A stretch of DNA of 64,000 nt from JAOUEA01 sp963762075 (GTDB lineage Bacteria > Actinomycetota > UBA4738 > HRBIN12), in assembly GCA_963762075.1 (NCBI GenBank), contig CAVXJC010000002.1, positions 248,001-312,000 on the forward strand. The letters are read 5' to 3'. Shown here piece by piece: positions 29,828 to 39,700 of the stretch. Position 1 is the stretch's first letter. The number at the start of each line of letters is the position of its first letter. Made by a program: the position numbers and the translations under genes. The notes under the pieces were generated by a model. It had not been told where the DNA came from. It did no database searches and worked only from the letters and a program-made list of their open reading frames with translations.

Positions 29828-30658
29828 TCATAGACGGGGCATCAGGTCGACCAGCAGCCTACCCATCGCAGCTGCAGTCTCGTTGGAAACTCGAACGACC
29901 TCGTCGTGGTCGACGTGCTCGCCGAACGCGTTCGTGAGCGAGCAGAGGCCGAGCACCCGCATCTCGAGCGCAGCCGCCGGCAGGGATTCGGGCACCATCG
30001 ACATGCCCACCACGGTCGCGCCCGCATTGCGCAACATCGCGAGCTCCGTCGGGGTCTCGTACGCGGGGCCACTCATCGCCGCGTACACACCTGTCGCCGA
30101 CGCTATGCCTAGAGCTTGCGCGCGCTCGAGCGCCAGGTCGCGAAGCGCGGCGTCATAGACCCCAGTCGTGGAGATGAACGTCGGCATGCCGTCGGGATAA
30201 CGCCACCCCCGCAAAGGCGACTCTCCCATCATGTTCAGGTGGTCTCGCAGGATCACGATGGTGCCCGCCGCTTCGCCCGGCACGAGTCCTCCCACGGCAG
30301 CTGTCAGCACCATGGCCTGCGCGCCCATCTCCTTCGCGAGCCGCGGAAGCAGCGCAGGCACATCCATGCCATGTCCTTCGTAGAAATGCACCCGTCCGAA
30401 GAATGCGGCGACCGGCACACCGGCGAGATGACCCAGCACGAGCTTTCCGGCATGACCCGGCACCCCGGATGCCGGGAAGCCGGGCAGGTCGGTGAACGGA
30501 AAGCGGGCCTTCTCCTCCAGGTGATCCGCCAGGGCAGGGCCGAGTCCCGATCCGAGCACGACGCCTGCCGCCGGCACCAGATCGGTTTCGGCACGCACAG
30601 CGGCTGCGGCACGCGTCGCGAGATCGTCGCCGGGTCCGGGCATGCCCGACGCCGTCAC
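29828..30658 (-). CDS. purine-nucleoside phosphorylase (trimeric class)
   Basis: The 276-residue protein has the PNP/MTAP family features: VVLGSGLGPALAD near residue 32, FFGRVHFYEGH (phosphate/ribose site), AAVGGL, the purine-site GPAYETPTE and TNAFGEHVDHDE. It splits purine nucleosides to base and ribose 1-phosphate. GTG 30658 overlaps the stop of the isomerase gene as GTGA; ATG 30643 is another possible start. Its place beside ahcY suggests adenosine or inosine recycling (inference). Confidence 0.92.
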   Translation of the reverse strand: MTASGMPGPGDDLATRAAAAVRAETDLVPAAGVVLGSGLGPALADHLEEKARFPFTDLPGFPASGVPGHAGKLVLGHLAGVPVAAFFGRVHFYEGHGMDVPALLPRLAKEMGAQAMVLTAAVGGLVPGEAAGTIVILRDHLNMMGESPLRGWRYPDGMPTFISTTGVYDAALRDLALERAQALGIASATGVYAAMSGPAYETPTELAMLRNAGATVVGMSMVPESLPAAALEMRVLGLCSLTNAFGEHVDHDEVVRVSNETAAAMGRLLVDLMPRL

Positions 30659-31722
30659 GTGGTCGCGCCCGCGTCGAGGAACGCCTTGAGCCGCACGATC
30701 GCATCGATCGGCGAGGGATCCACCCCGTTCCCGAGACCGACGTAGCAGCTCGTGAAGTCGCCCATGATGACGAGCGAGAGGAACCGCGAAAGACGGCTCC
30801 GCCCCGTGGCCCACACTTCCTCGGTCACTGCGCCGGACTCGCGAGCGATCTCGAGGGAGATCGGGAACCGCATCGAAACGTCTGGATGCTCGTGCTCGTC
30901 TCGAAGCGCGACGAGGAACGTGTCCCGGCCCTGCCCGTTCGCCCATCCGACGACCTCATTGTGGTCGAGCTCGGGGAGCGCCGACGCCCACGCGGGCACC
31001 TTGCCGTTCTCGTTCATCTGCGCCTTCCAACGGGCCGCGGCCGCCGACCCGACGCCATCGGCACCCCAGATCACCGGCTGTCGCTGGCCGATGCGCATCG
31101 CGAGCGCCTTGGCCTCGTTCCTCTCGGATGGCATTTCCGGCTTGAGAGCCTCGACGAGCGGGCTCAGCACGGTGATCGCCTCGGCCACGTCCTCGGCGAG
31201 CCTGGGAAGGAGCCCGACCCGTTCCATCGCACCCAAGAGCGCGAACGCGAGGTAGCCGAGGGCGGCCCTGGGCAGATAGCCGCCTGGGATACGCACCACC
31301 GAGATGCCGAGCTCGTCGGCACGCTCCGCGAGCGTGCCACCCGAAGCGATCGGCACGATGCGGGCGCCACGGGCTCGGGCCTCCTCGAAGCACGAGAGCG
31401 TCTCCGCGGTGCCGCCCGAGTACGAAGAGGTCACGACCAAGCTGTGTGGACCGACCCACGCGGGCAGGACGGGTGAGCGTGTGACCTCGACGGGCACGAC
31501 CAACCGGTCACCGTAGGTGGCACGCAGCACATCGCCCGCGATGCCCGAGCCGCCCATGCCACAGAACGCCACGGCCGTGACGCCGTCGGCCAGAGGCAGA
31601 CCGTCGGTCGCCATGGCAGCTTCGTAGCCTGCACGGGCGTGCTGCGGCATCGAGGCGACCGCGCCGAGCATGCCGCCCGCGTCGAGCGCCCGGAGCGCCT
31701 CGACGTCGTTCAGGTCCGTCAC
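30655..31722 (-). CDS. SIS-domain bifunctional phosphoglucose/phosphomannose isomerase
   Basis: The 355-residue protein has two SIS (sugar isomerase) lobes. The first contains VAFCGMGGSGIAGDV and SSYSGGTAETL; the second has VIWGADGVGSAAAARWK and ELDHNEVVGW. It should convert fructose 6-phosphate to glucose 6-phosphate or mannose 6-phosphate. With the phosphomannomutase encoded just upstream, it leads to mannose 1-phosphate for GDP-mannose. GTG 31722 overlaps the stop of the Trm112-like gene by four bases. Confidence 0.88.
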   Translation of the reverse strand: MTDLNDVEALRALDAGGMLGAVASMPQHARAGYEAAMATDGLPLADGVTAVAFCGMGGSGIAGDVLRATYGDRLVVPVEVTRSPVLPAWVGPHSLVVTSSYSGGTAETLSCFEEARARGARIVPIASGGTLAERADELGISVVRIPGGYLPRAALGYLAFALLGAMERVGLLPRLAEDVAEAITVLSPLVEALKPEMPSERNEAKALAMRIGQRQPVIWGADGVGSAAAARWKAQMNENGKVPAWASALPELDHNEVVGWANGQGRDTFLVALRDEHEHPDVSMRFPISLEIARESGAVTEEVWATGRSRLSRFLSLVIMGDFTSCYVGLGNGVDPSPIDAIVRLKAFLDAGATT

Positions 31723-31940
31723 CGCACCCCCGGTTCCTTCGGCTTCTTGCTCTGCTTCTGACCGGTCTTCAGGTCCGGCTTTTCGGCCTCGTCGATCAGC
31801 ATCACGGGGATGTCGTCGCGGATCGGGTAGCGGTAGCCACACGACATGCAGACCAAGAGCTGCTCGGACTCGCGGTAGTCGAGGTCGCCGCGGTCGTTGG
31901 GGCAGACGAGGATCTCCAGCAGTTGTGCATCGAGGGTCAC
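31719..31940 (-). CDS. Trm112/UPF0434-family small zinc protein
   Basis: This is a 73-residue protein with ILVCPNDRGDL, VCMSCGYRYPIRDDIPVML, so four cysteines form a zinc site as in Trm112 and UPF0434 proteins. In eukaryotes and archaea Trm112 activates methyltransferases; the bacterial role is poorly known. It lies between manB and the isomerase with four-base overlaps on both sides, as in other actinobacteria. The C-terminal tail is charged. Confidence 0.87.
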   Translation of the reverse strand: MTLDAQLLEILVCPNDRGDLDYRESEQLLVCMSCGYRYPIRDDIPVMLIDEAEKPDLKTGQKQSKKPKEPGVR

Positions 31941-33304
31941 GGTCGCTCCTTTTCGTCGTCGGCACCGCCGCGGATCAGCGCGAGCACTTCGGCGGTCTTC
32001 TCCGCCAGCAGCTCGGGGGTCCGCGCCTCGGCGTTCAGCCTGAGAAGTGGCTCCGTGTTCGAAGGACGCACGTTGCACCACCAGTCGTCGAACTCTACCG
32101 TCAGGCCATCGAGCCGGTCCTGCGTTCCCGGGGCGAAGTGCGCCGCGATCTCCTCGATTCGCGCCACGGGGTCGTCGACCACCGAGTTGATCTCCCCTGA
32201 CGCCACATAGCGCCGGAGAGGGGCCAGCAGCTCAGAGAGAGGTCGGTCGGCCTTCGAGAGCTCCCCAAGTGCCGCGACCGCCGCGATCAAGCCCGAGTCC
32301 GCTCGATAGTTCTCGCGGAAGTAGTAGTGACCCGAGTGCTCTCCCCCGAAGATCGCGCCCGTCTCGGCCATGACCTGCTTGATGAAGGAGTGACCGACCC
32401 GTGTGCGCACGGGTTCGCCACCGTGCTCGCGGATCACCTCGGGCACGGTCCACGAACAGATGAGGTTGTGCACGATCTTCGCCCCCGGTTCGTGTTCCAA
32501 CATCGAGATGGCCACCAGTGCCGTGAGCAGAGACCCGCTCACGTCTTGCGCGTGCTCGTCGATCAGGAAGACCCGGTCGGCATCACCATCGAAGGCCAGG
32601 CCGATGTCGGCGCCGTGCTCGAGCACCGCCGCCTTGAGATCCTTCTGGTTCTCGGGATCGATCGGGTCGGCCGGGTGGTTCGGGAAGGTGCCGTCGAGCT
32701 CGGGGTAGAGGTGATGCAGCTTCACGGGCAGCCGCTCCATCACCGCCGGCACCACTAGCCCGCCCATGCCGTTGGCCGTGTCGGCCACGATCGTGAACGA
32801 CCGCATGGCTGTCACATCGATGAACGACAGCACGTGCTCCACGTACGCTCCGAGCAGGTCCTGCGTTCGTACGGACCCAGGCTCACGCGCGGCGGGCCGC
32901 GGACCCTGCTCGACCATCTCCCTGATCGTGCGAAGCCCGGTCTCCTCGCCGACGGGCCTGGCCCCGGCGAGGCAGAACTTCAGCCCGTTGTATTGCTTCG
33001 GGTTATGGCTCGCCGTCAGCATGATGCCGGGCATGTCGAGCGAGCCGGATGCGAAGTAGAGCAAGTCCGTCGAGGCGAGCCCGAGATCGACGACATCGAC
33101 TCCGCTCGCAGAGGCACCCTCGGCGATTGCGAGAGCGAGCTCGGGCGAGCTCAGCCGACAGTCGCGCCCGATGACGATGCTTCTCGCGCCGCTCCATCGC
33201 GCGAACGCTGCGCCGATGACGCGAACGAGGTCCGCGTCCAGATCGTCGGGCACCACACCGCGGACGTCGTACGCCTTGAAGATGCGGTCGAGATCGCCGG
33301 TCAC
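31937..33304 (-). CDS. manB: phosphomannomutase/phosphoglucomutase
   Basis: This 455-residue alpha-D-phosphohexomutase has all four site motifs: phosphoserine loop LTASHNPKQYNG, metal loop FDGDADR, sugar loop GEHSGHYYF and phosphate loop RPSNTEPLLR. It exchanges mannose 6-phosphate with mannose 1-phosphate, and probably also glucose phosphates. It feeds GDP-mannose and wall glycans; the nucleotidyltransferase is encoded at 50.4 kb. The GTG start has no strong ribosome-binding site. Confidence 0.93.
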   Translation of the reverse strand: MTGDLDRIFKAYDVRGVVPDDLDADLVRVIGAAFARWSGARSIVIGRDCRLSSPELALAIAEGASASGVDVVDLGLASTDLLYFASGSLDMPGIMLTASHNPKQYNGLKFCLAGARPVGEETGLRTIREMVEQGPRPAAREPGSVRTQDLLGAYVEHVLSFIDVTAMRSFTIVADTANGMGGLVVPAVMERLPVKLHHLYPELDGTFPNHPADPIDPENQKDLKAAVLEHGADIGLAFDGDADRVFLIDEHAQDVSGSLLTALVAISMLEHEPGAKIVHNLICSWTVPEVIREHGGEPVRTRVGHSFIKQVMAETGAIFGGEHSGHYYFRENYRADSGLIAAVAALGELSKADRPLSELLAPLRRYVASGEINSVVDDPVARIEEIAAHFAPGTQDRLDGLTVEFDDWWCNVRPSNTEPLLRLNAEARTPELLAEKTAEVLALIRGGADDEKERP

Positions 33305-33381
33305 GTCCGCATGTTACGAAGGGGGGACCCAGACGTCAGACGCGCGAGGCCGGGGACGACCAGTTCGGTCTTACGAGGAGC

Positions 33382-33642
33382 TCATTTCTCGACGACGAGC
33401 CCGATCACCGATGCCAACGGCACCTGGTCGCCATCGCGGTACCACCATTTCGCCTCGCAGTGGTGACAGGTAGTGAACGAGAGATCGCGCCCGCCGACCG
33501 ACATGGAGATCGCGATCAGGTCGCCGACGCGGCACTGGGGACAGGTTCCGGTTTCCATGTAGAGGTCTTCGGCGCTCAAGCGTGGCCGGGAACATGGCTC
33601 GGTGCGGTCATTTCCATGGGTTGTGTGAGCCGTGTGCGCCAT
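33382..33642 (-). CDS. small zinc-ribbon protein, function unknown
   Basis: This is a predicted 86-residue protein with CPQC and CHHC pairs 32 residues apart, likely a zinc ribbon, then KWWYRDGDQVP. ATG 33642 has GGAG upstream; ATG 33558 (METGTCPQC) would leave only the zinc-ribbon part. I do not know a characterised homologue. It lies between the DUF3499 gene and manB on the same strand, so it is likely part of that operon. Confidence 0.62.
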   Translation of the reverse strand: MAHTAHTTHGNDRTEPCSRPRLSAEDLYMETGTCPQCRVGDLIAISMSVGGRDLSFTTCHHCEAKWWYRDGDQVPLASVIGLVVEK

Positions 33643-33723
33643 AGGCCGCTCCGGAACCTTGCCTGCCCCATCGGGGGGACACGTGTTCCACGCCCGCGCA
33701 GATCCGGGCGGAACAGGGTGAGG

Positions 33724-33952
33724 TCAAACGGCCAGGGCGGGCTCGGAGTCGGAGATCGTCACGACGCGGGAGTCCTCGACCGACCAGCCCACCGGCGGGG
33801 TCATGCGGTCGACATGCTCGCGGCACAGGTCGAGCAGGTTACGGTCGCGCTCAGCGAGCAGATCATCGATCAGGACCCGCGCTCGGCTGATATCGAAGGG
33901 AGACGGTGGCAACGGGCTCGGCGTCACATCGCATCTTCGCGCAGGTTCGCAT
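33724..33952 (-). CDS. DUF3499-like protein, frame broken by one-base deletion
   Basis: From ATG 33952 one frame reads MRTCAKMRCDAEPVATVSLRYQ, like the cysteine-bearing N-terminus of actinobacterial DUF3499 proteins. Another frame gives LLDLCREHVDRMTPPVGWSV, like their C-terminus. A one-base deletion near 33877-33882 (GCGGGT for GCGCGGGT) would join them. DUF3499 has no known function. It usually precedes manB in Actinobacteria, as here. Confidence 0.62.
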
Positions 33953-34162
33953 CGCGCGAAGCGTAGATGACAGAGATGTGATTTCAAGCACTCAGCACTG
34001 GGGAAGATCTTCGGAGCCGGGTGCCGACAGAGATGTACCCCGCAGTGGCGCTCCGGTTTCCCATCGCGTCGCTACGGGGTACGCGAGAACCATACGACGT
34101 CGCGGCAGCGTCGCGGCAAGGGCTCGGGCCGAAGAAAGAATGACAAGAACGGCGGCCGGAGA
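33953..34162 (-). other. non-coding leader upstream of DUF3499/manB operon, with repeats and a long stem
   Basis: No gene is seen in these 210 bases. The 11-mer GACAGAGATGT occurs twice, at 33969-33979 and 34026-34036, the first about 17 bp before the DUF3499 ATG. GTACCCCG (34035-34042) is the exact complement of CGGGGTAC (34075-34082); the pairing extends imperfectly. The block may be a promoter-operator or a structured 5' leader. Confidence 0.4.
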
Positions 34163-35285
34163 TCAGACGTTGACCGAGGCGGGCGTGTCACCCTCGATCG
34201 CGCCGGCGGGACGGGCACCGACGATGATCACCCTGGTGCCCACATCGACCATCGGGTACAGCTGCTCGATCTCGGAGTTGTGCATCCGGATGCAGCCATG
34301 CGACGCATACGAGCCGATCGAGCTGTCCGCCGGGGTGCCGTGGATGCGAATGAGCCCCGGAGCGGTGATGTAGAGCGCCCGAGTGCCCATCGGGCGCGGT
34401 CGGACCACCGGGAACGACCGCCGGGAGGTCTGCGCCCCAGCTGTCGAGCGCCGGGTTGTACCAGGTCGGGTTCTCGGCTTTGCGATACAGGTTCCAATCG
34501 CCCTGGGGGGTGATCTAACCGGGCATGGCGGTCGCCACCGACCACGTACGGATCACCTCGAATCCGTCGTAGAGGTAGAGCATGTTCTCGTCAACCCGAA
34601 CGACGATCGTGCGCGGCATGTTCTGCTCGGTGACCTTCGGGGTGACCTTCAGCATCGGAAGCACGACCTTGTCCACGTCGTCGGCCTTCAGTGCCGCCCG
34701 AACCGACCTTCGTGCCTGCACGAAATCGAGCGCTCGTCCCGACCGAGAATCCACGAATCGGAGCTGGCCGTCCTCGAAGGTGATATCGGCAGTTCGCCGG
34801 TCTGACGAGCGACGTCGTGGGCGAAGCGGGTGAGGACGGCGTCGACGCGTCCAGTCCCGGAGAAGCTCAGCTCGATCTCTTCTCCGACGGGCTCGTCGTT
34901 GAACCGGTGCCAGAAGCGAGAGAACGTCCCCATCGACTCGCCGATCGCGAGCGCACGATTCACGGCGCCGGCCGCGTTGGAACGCTGGCCGAGCTCTCCG
35001 AGCGTGACGGTGGATCGATGCCCGTTCGCCCGTAGCTCGATGGTGGTCTGCAGCCTGACGGAGGCTTCCTTCCGGACCGCGCCGACCGCCTCGGGCTTCG
35101 TCATTCCGCCGACGTCGACCCCGGCGATGGTGACGCCCGGCAGGATGCGATCGGCGTGGGAGCGTTCGTACCGATACGCGGAGTAGGCGGCGCCCCCTGG
35201 CGACGAGCACGAGAACGCCCGCGACGATCGTCACGATGAGGAGCGCGCGGCGCTTCCTCACGGGTGCATGTGTTCCTCTGGTCAT
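34163..35285 (-). pseudogene. L,D-transpeptidase with peptidoglycan-binding-like N-domain, interrupted four times
   Basis: The pieces in order are: an N-terminal membrane anchor after MTRGTHAPVRKRR, a domain with VTIAGVDVGGMTKPEAVGAV (VanW/PG-binding-4-like), then VRVDENMLYLYDGFEVIRTW, then the YkuD catalytic site HGTPADSSIGSYASHGCIRM with the nucleophilic cysteine. Lesions are a G5 run at 35192-35196 (four expected), a missing base near 34788, an in-frame TAG at 34515-34517 and an extra base near 34405. The enzyme makes 3-3 cross-links in peptidoglycan. ATG 35285 has GGAGAGG seven bases upstream. The number of lesions leaves open a real pseudogene. Confidence 0.75.
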
Positions 35286-35349
35286 CATCGAACCTCTCCG
35301 ACGGGCCGGAACATGATACGGGAGAGCGCAACCCCTTCCCGTCGGTCGT

Positions 35350-36762
35350 TCAGGGGGTTTCCGAACCGGGTATCGGCACGCCGGCGGCCAGACCGAAGAG
35401 CGAGAGACCATCGTTGCCCAATCGAGGTCGACGCTCCGAGTGCGACGATCGGCTCGCCGTCGGAGATCACGAGCAGTGATGCGGCCCCGATGCTCTCGAG
35501 GAATTCGCGCGCCACCACTCCGACCGAGCCCGGGGGCACCGACACACGTGGTCTCCGAGCGCGACCTGCCGTTGCCCGGGATGCTCTGACGGTCACGGTG
35601 GCTTGCGACGCCCCGGGGTTCAGCAGAGAACCCGGGGCGGGCCGGCGAACCGGCAACCGTCGGGGTCACCAGCCATGATGTGGCCGGGGCGGCGGAGCCT
35701 GCGGTCGCGCCGCCATCTCTACCGACACCCGCCGTCCGGACCGCCGAGACGATCGGCGGCGCCCTCGCCGACCACGAGATCGATGGCCGACGGCCCGGTC
35801 GTCGCGATGGGATACACGGAAGCCGACTCGGGGTCTTGCGCCTGCTCGGCGAGGCCGTCCGCTGGCTGGGGTGGATCCTGCGAGCGAAGCGTCGCCGTGA
35901 ACGTCGAGCCGAGTTGGCCGGGAACCTCGGCCACGCTCTGTTCGTCGGCGACGCTCGGAACGGCCACGGCCAGCACGGAACGCCCTGTACCCGTCGACGT
36001 CAGCAGCACCTGTCGCTCCCCCGGCTCGCTCGACGCGAGCACGCTGCCGATGCCACGCCCATCGGACACGACGAGTGTCGAAGCAGCGACGCGACCCGAT
36101 GACACCTCGATCGAGACGCCGAGCCCATCCTCCCCCTGCGCGAAGCGGTTCAGACGGATCGCGATGCTTCGCCGAACCCTCACGGTGACGTCGGTGAGCT
36201 CGGCGTGACGAACGGGCGCGCGCGAGGCCGAGAACAAGGCGACGTCGAACACCGCATCGGTGTCGAACGGATTCATCACCACCAGGTAGGCGTCGTCGCC
36301 ACGGCCGGTCGTCGGTGCCGCGGAGACCCAGTCGCGACGCGCCTCGGGTGCGCAGGGCTCGGCACCGACCCCCGCCTCTCCTCCGCCACCCCGGATCAGC
36401 CAGCCGGCGCCCACCCACCCTCCGAACGTTTCCACGAACGTCGATGACGATCGCGTCGAGGCCGCGACCCCAATCTCGACCTGGGAGCCGGGCGGCACCG
36501 CCACCTCGGACGAACCGGCGGAGCCTTCCGCGTCGAGCTCGGTCACCCGGGCGATCACCTGCGTGTCGCCAGGATTCGCGAGGAACACCGTGCCCTCGTA
36601 GTCCGGACCGCCGCCATGGGGGCAGAGCCACGTCGACGAGAGTGCCGTGCCTGGTGCAGCCGCCGCCGGCTCGCGCGGCCCCAGCCGCTCGAGCGAGATC
36701 GCGCCCACGCTGACGGCGCCGGCGATCGCGATCGTGAGGATGCCCTGCCCGCGTGATCTCAT
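35350..36762 (-). pseudogene. DUF5719-family exported protein, frame broken three times
   Basis: The N-terminal 340 residues from ATG 36762 are in one frame: a signal-like segment (ILTIAIAGAVSVGAI), then beta-rich text typical of DUF5719. The rest lies in three further pieces, including SWLVTPTVAG, LLNPGASQATVTVRA, LLVISDGEPIVALGAS and the end LFGLAAGVPIPGSETP before a stop at 35350-35352. Joins are near 35743, 35645 and 35417. Function is unknown. The start overlaps the glycosyltransferase stop as ATGA, and these two genes occur together near whiB in many actinobacteria. Confidence 0.7.
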
Positions 36763-39700
36763 CGCGCGACCGGCTTCCTGGTGAACCAGAGGGCAGCGGC
36801 CCACAGCGAAGCGAGCACCCATATCTGGATCGTGGCGGGGAGTTGGGAACCATGTCGCACGCTGACGGGTCCTTCCTGCACATCGAACCCGGTCGCCCAT
36901 CCGAACGCCGTGAACGGCTCGTCGTCGGAGTCTTCCAGCGTCCAGTCGCCCTGGTACTCGGTCGACAGGAAGACTGGGCCGCCACCCTGGCTCCCCTCCC
37001 ATCCGCCATCGACCTGCCGGAGCGGGGACCCCTGGCGCAGCATCGTGCCGGCGATGCCCGCAGGGTCCGTCGCGAGCATCGCGTCGGTCGAGGAATCATC
37101 GCCCTCCAGCACCGCGGCCGGGGCGATCGCACGGGCATTGCGGTAAACGATGAGCCCACCGGAGGGCACGAGATCGAGATCGACCTGCGCGTCGAGGAGC
37201 TCGGCCGCCTCGGCCGGCAGATCGTCGTCGCCGGCGACGACGAATCGCACCCCGAACGGCGCCAGCAGGGCACCTCCGTGCCGGGTGTCGCCCGACAGGA
37301 TCTCATCGAGCGCCCTCGCCAGGCTGTCGGGCCCGGGGCCTGCCGACGCTCGAGCGAGATCGATCGCGAGTGAGCCGTCACGCCCTGTCAGTCCATATCG
37401 CAGCGTCGCGGCGCCGGCCTGCGCGAGGCCGGAAGGGTCACCACCGGGCGCGGGGAACGGGTCGCCCGTTCGGGCCCCGACCCACAGAACCCGGTAGTTG
37501 CCGCTGGACGTGCTCCGCAGCACAGACCATGCGGCCGGGATCCGTTCCGGACCACCGACGGCCCACCCGCCCACGAGCGCTGCCATCGATTGCAGGACGA
37601 GCCCTGCGCCCAGCACGATCGTCAGGAGACCGGTGAGCACCTGGCGCATGCCGAACGATTCCCGGCCGAGGCCCGTGGCTGCCGACGAGACACCGTAAGC
37701 CACGAGCATCACCTCCGCGACCGCCGCAACGACCAGGTACGAGAGCGGGTTCGACGTCGACCCCGGCAACCACCCCGCCGCCGACAGCCATGAAAGCCCC
37801 AGCGCGACGATCGACACGAGCACCGCGCGGATCGAACGGCCTCGCAGCTCCGCACCGACCAAGGCGAAGGACACGAAGGCTGCGATCGGCAGGAACGAGG
37901 CGACGACCCACGTTCCCGGGCCAGGGCCGGGCGCGAGTCGGGCGAGCTGTGGAAGCTCGATCGTGCCGATGTGCGAGACGAGCGCTGCGCCACCGCCGGC
38001 GATCAGGGCTGGCATGAACGGGAACAACAGTACCGCGGCCGTCGCGACCGAAGACGCGATCAACGCGAGGCCGCGCATACGGGCCGAACCCGCAACCAGT
38101 TGCACCGCGACGAGGAGCCCGACCGCGAGCAACGCACCGGGCAGGAACGCAACCAGGACCGCCAGTGTCACCCCCACGCCCGCGACGAAGCGCCACCGCC
38201 CGTCGACAGGTTCGGCAGACGTGAAGGCGGTCTCGATCCGCTCGAAGACGGCCGGCATGATCGCGAGCGCCACCAACAGATCGAGCCTTCCCTGCGAGAA
38301 CGCCCACAACATCAGGCCGCAGAGCAGGTAGACGCCCGATGCCACGACCGAAGGCCCGGCGCGGCCGGTCAAGCGCGCGGCGGCACGATAGGTGAGGATG
38401 GCGGCAAGCACGGGGGCTCCCGCCAGCATCACCTTCTGCGCCAGTGCCGTGCTGCCGAGCGTCAGCCAGGAGAGGCCGCCCAAGGCGCCGAGGGCCGGTG
38501 AGGCCGAGAGCGGGCCGCCGAGCCCGGTCGTGCGGAACGCCGATGCCAGCTCTGCCCAGAAGTCCTGAGGTGCCTCTGGGAACGAGGGCAGCACCCCGCC
38601 CGCGAGCGGCTCGGGGCCCAGCAGTCCACGGATCACCAGCGCACCCAACACGATGCCGATGAACGAGCCGACGATGACCGGGTGCGCGCCGACGAGGGAA
38701 GCGGTTCGGTCCCGGAGGCGGCGGGACGCCGTCTCGCCGTCGTCGCGCTCCTCGATCTCTCGCTGTTCCTCCAAGATGCGCTCCGCCGTTTGGAACCATC
38801 GCGGAAGCCGGAGCCCCGCGGGCTCCATGAACCTGCGGATCGCACGATCCTTCACCCGCCGCTCTCGCTGGGCGCGCCTGCGGCGGGAGAGCGTGCCCGG
38901 GAGATGCATGAGGTTCCAGCCCCACGCCGCCAGAAGGTCGTACGCCTCTTCGAATCGGCGAGCCAATGTGAGGAAGAGCAGACGGACCACCCCGAGCGCC
39001 ACCGCGAGCGGGCCGATCCAGACCAACGAGAGCAGACCGTAGTTCTTCACCATCGCGGCGATCGCCGCGCGGTCCTCCTCGTACCTGGGGGTGTGCGGCC
39101 CCGTTCGCGCATCGTCGAGGCTCGAGGGCACGGCCTCGCGGTGGCGCGCACGCGCGAGCGGCATCATCACCACTCGGAACCCGGCGATGCGGGCGCGCCA
39201 GCAGAAGTCGAGACTTTGATGTCGCGGCGTGACACGCTCGTCGAGCAATCCGGCCTTCTTCCAGGCGTCGCGCGAGATGAGCATGGCGGCCGACGAGACC
39301 GACAGCACCTCGAGGACCCGGTCGAACTGACCCTGATCGATCTCGTCGTCTTGAAGCGGCGAGTACGCATGGCCGAAGATGTCCGCGGATCGACCGACGT
39401 CGAGCAGCCTCCGAGGGTCCTGCCAGTCGACGATCTTGCAACCGACCACCCCGACCCGGTCGATCCCCGGCAGACCCACCGCCGCCTCGACCAAGCGCTG
39501 CACCGCATCGGGGTCGAGCGCGGTGTCGTCGTGCAGCAGCAGCACCAGCTCCGCCTCGGACGCTGCCGGCTGCTGCATCGCCACCCTGAACGCCGCGGCG
39601 AGACCGCGCGAAGCCTGCAGGGCGATGACCCTGCGCTCACCGAGGGCCTGCTCGAGGATCGCTCGCGAGTCATCGCTCGAAGCGTCGTCGACTCCCAGCA

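Noticed and set aside
34035..34082. Cobalamin riboswitch, suggested by GCCACTG near GGGAAACCGG on the minus strand
   Set aside because: The rest of the B12 box and the usual core are missing and the downstream genes are not linked to cobalamin.
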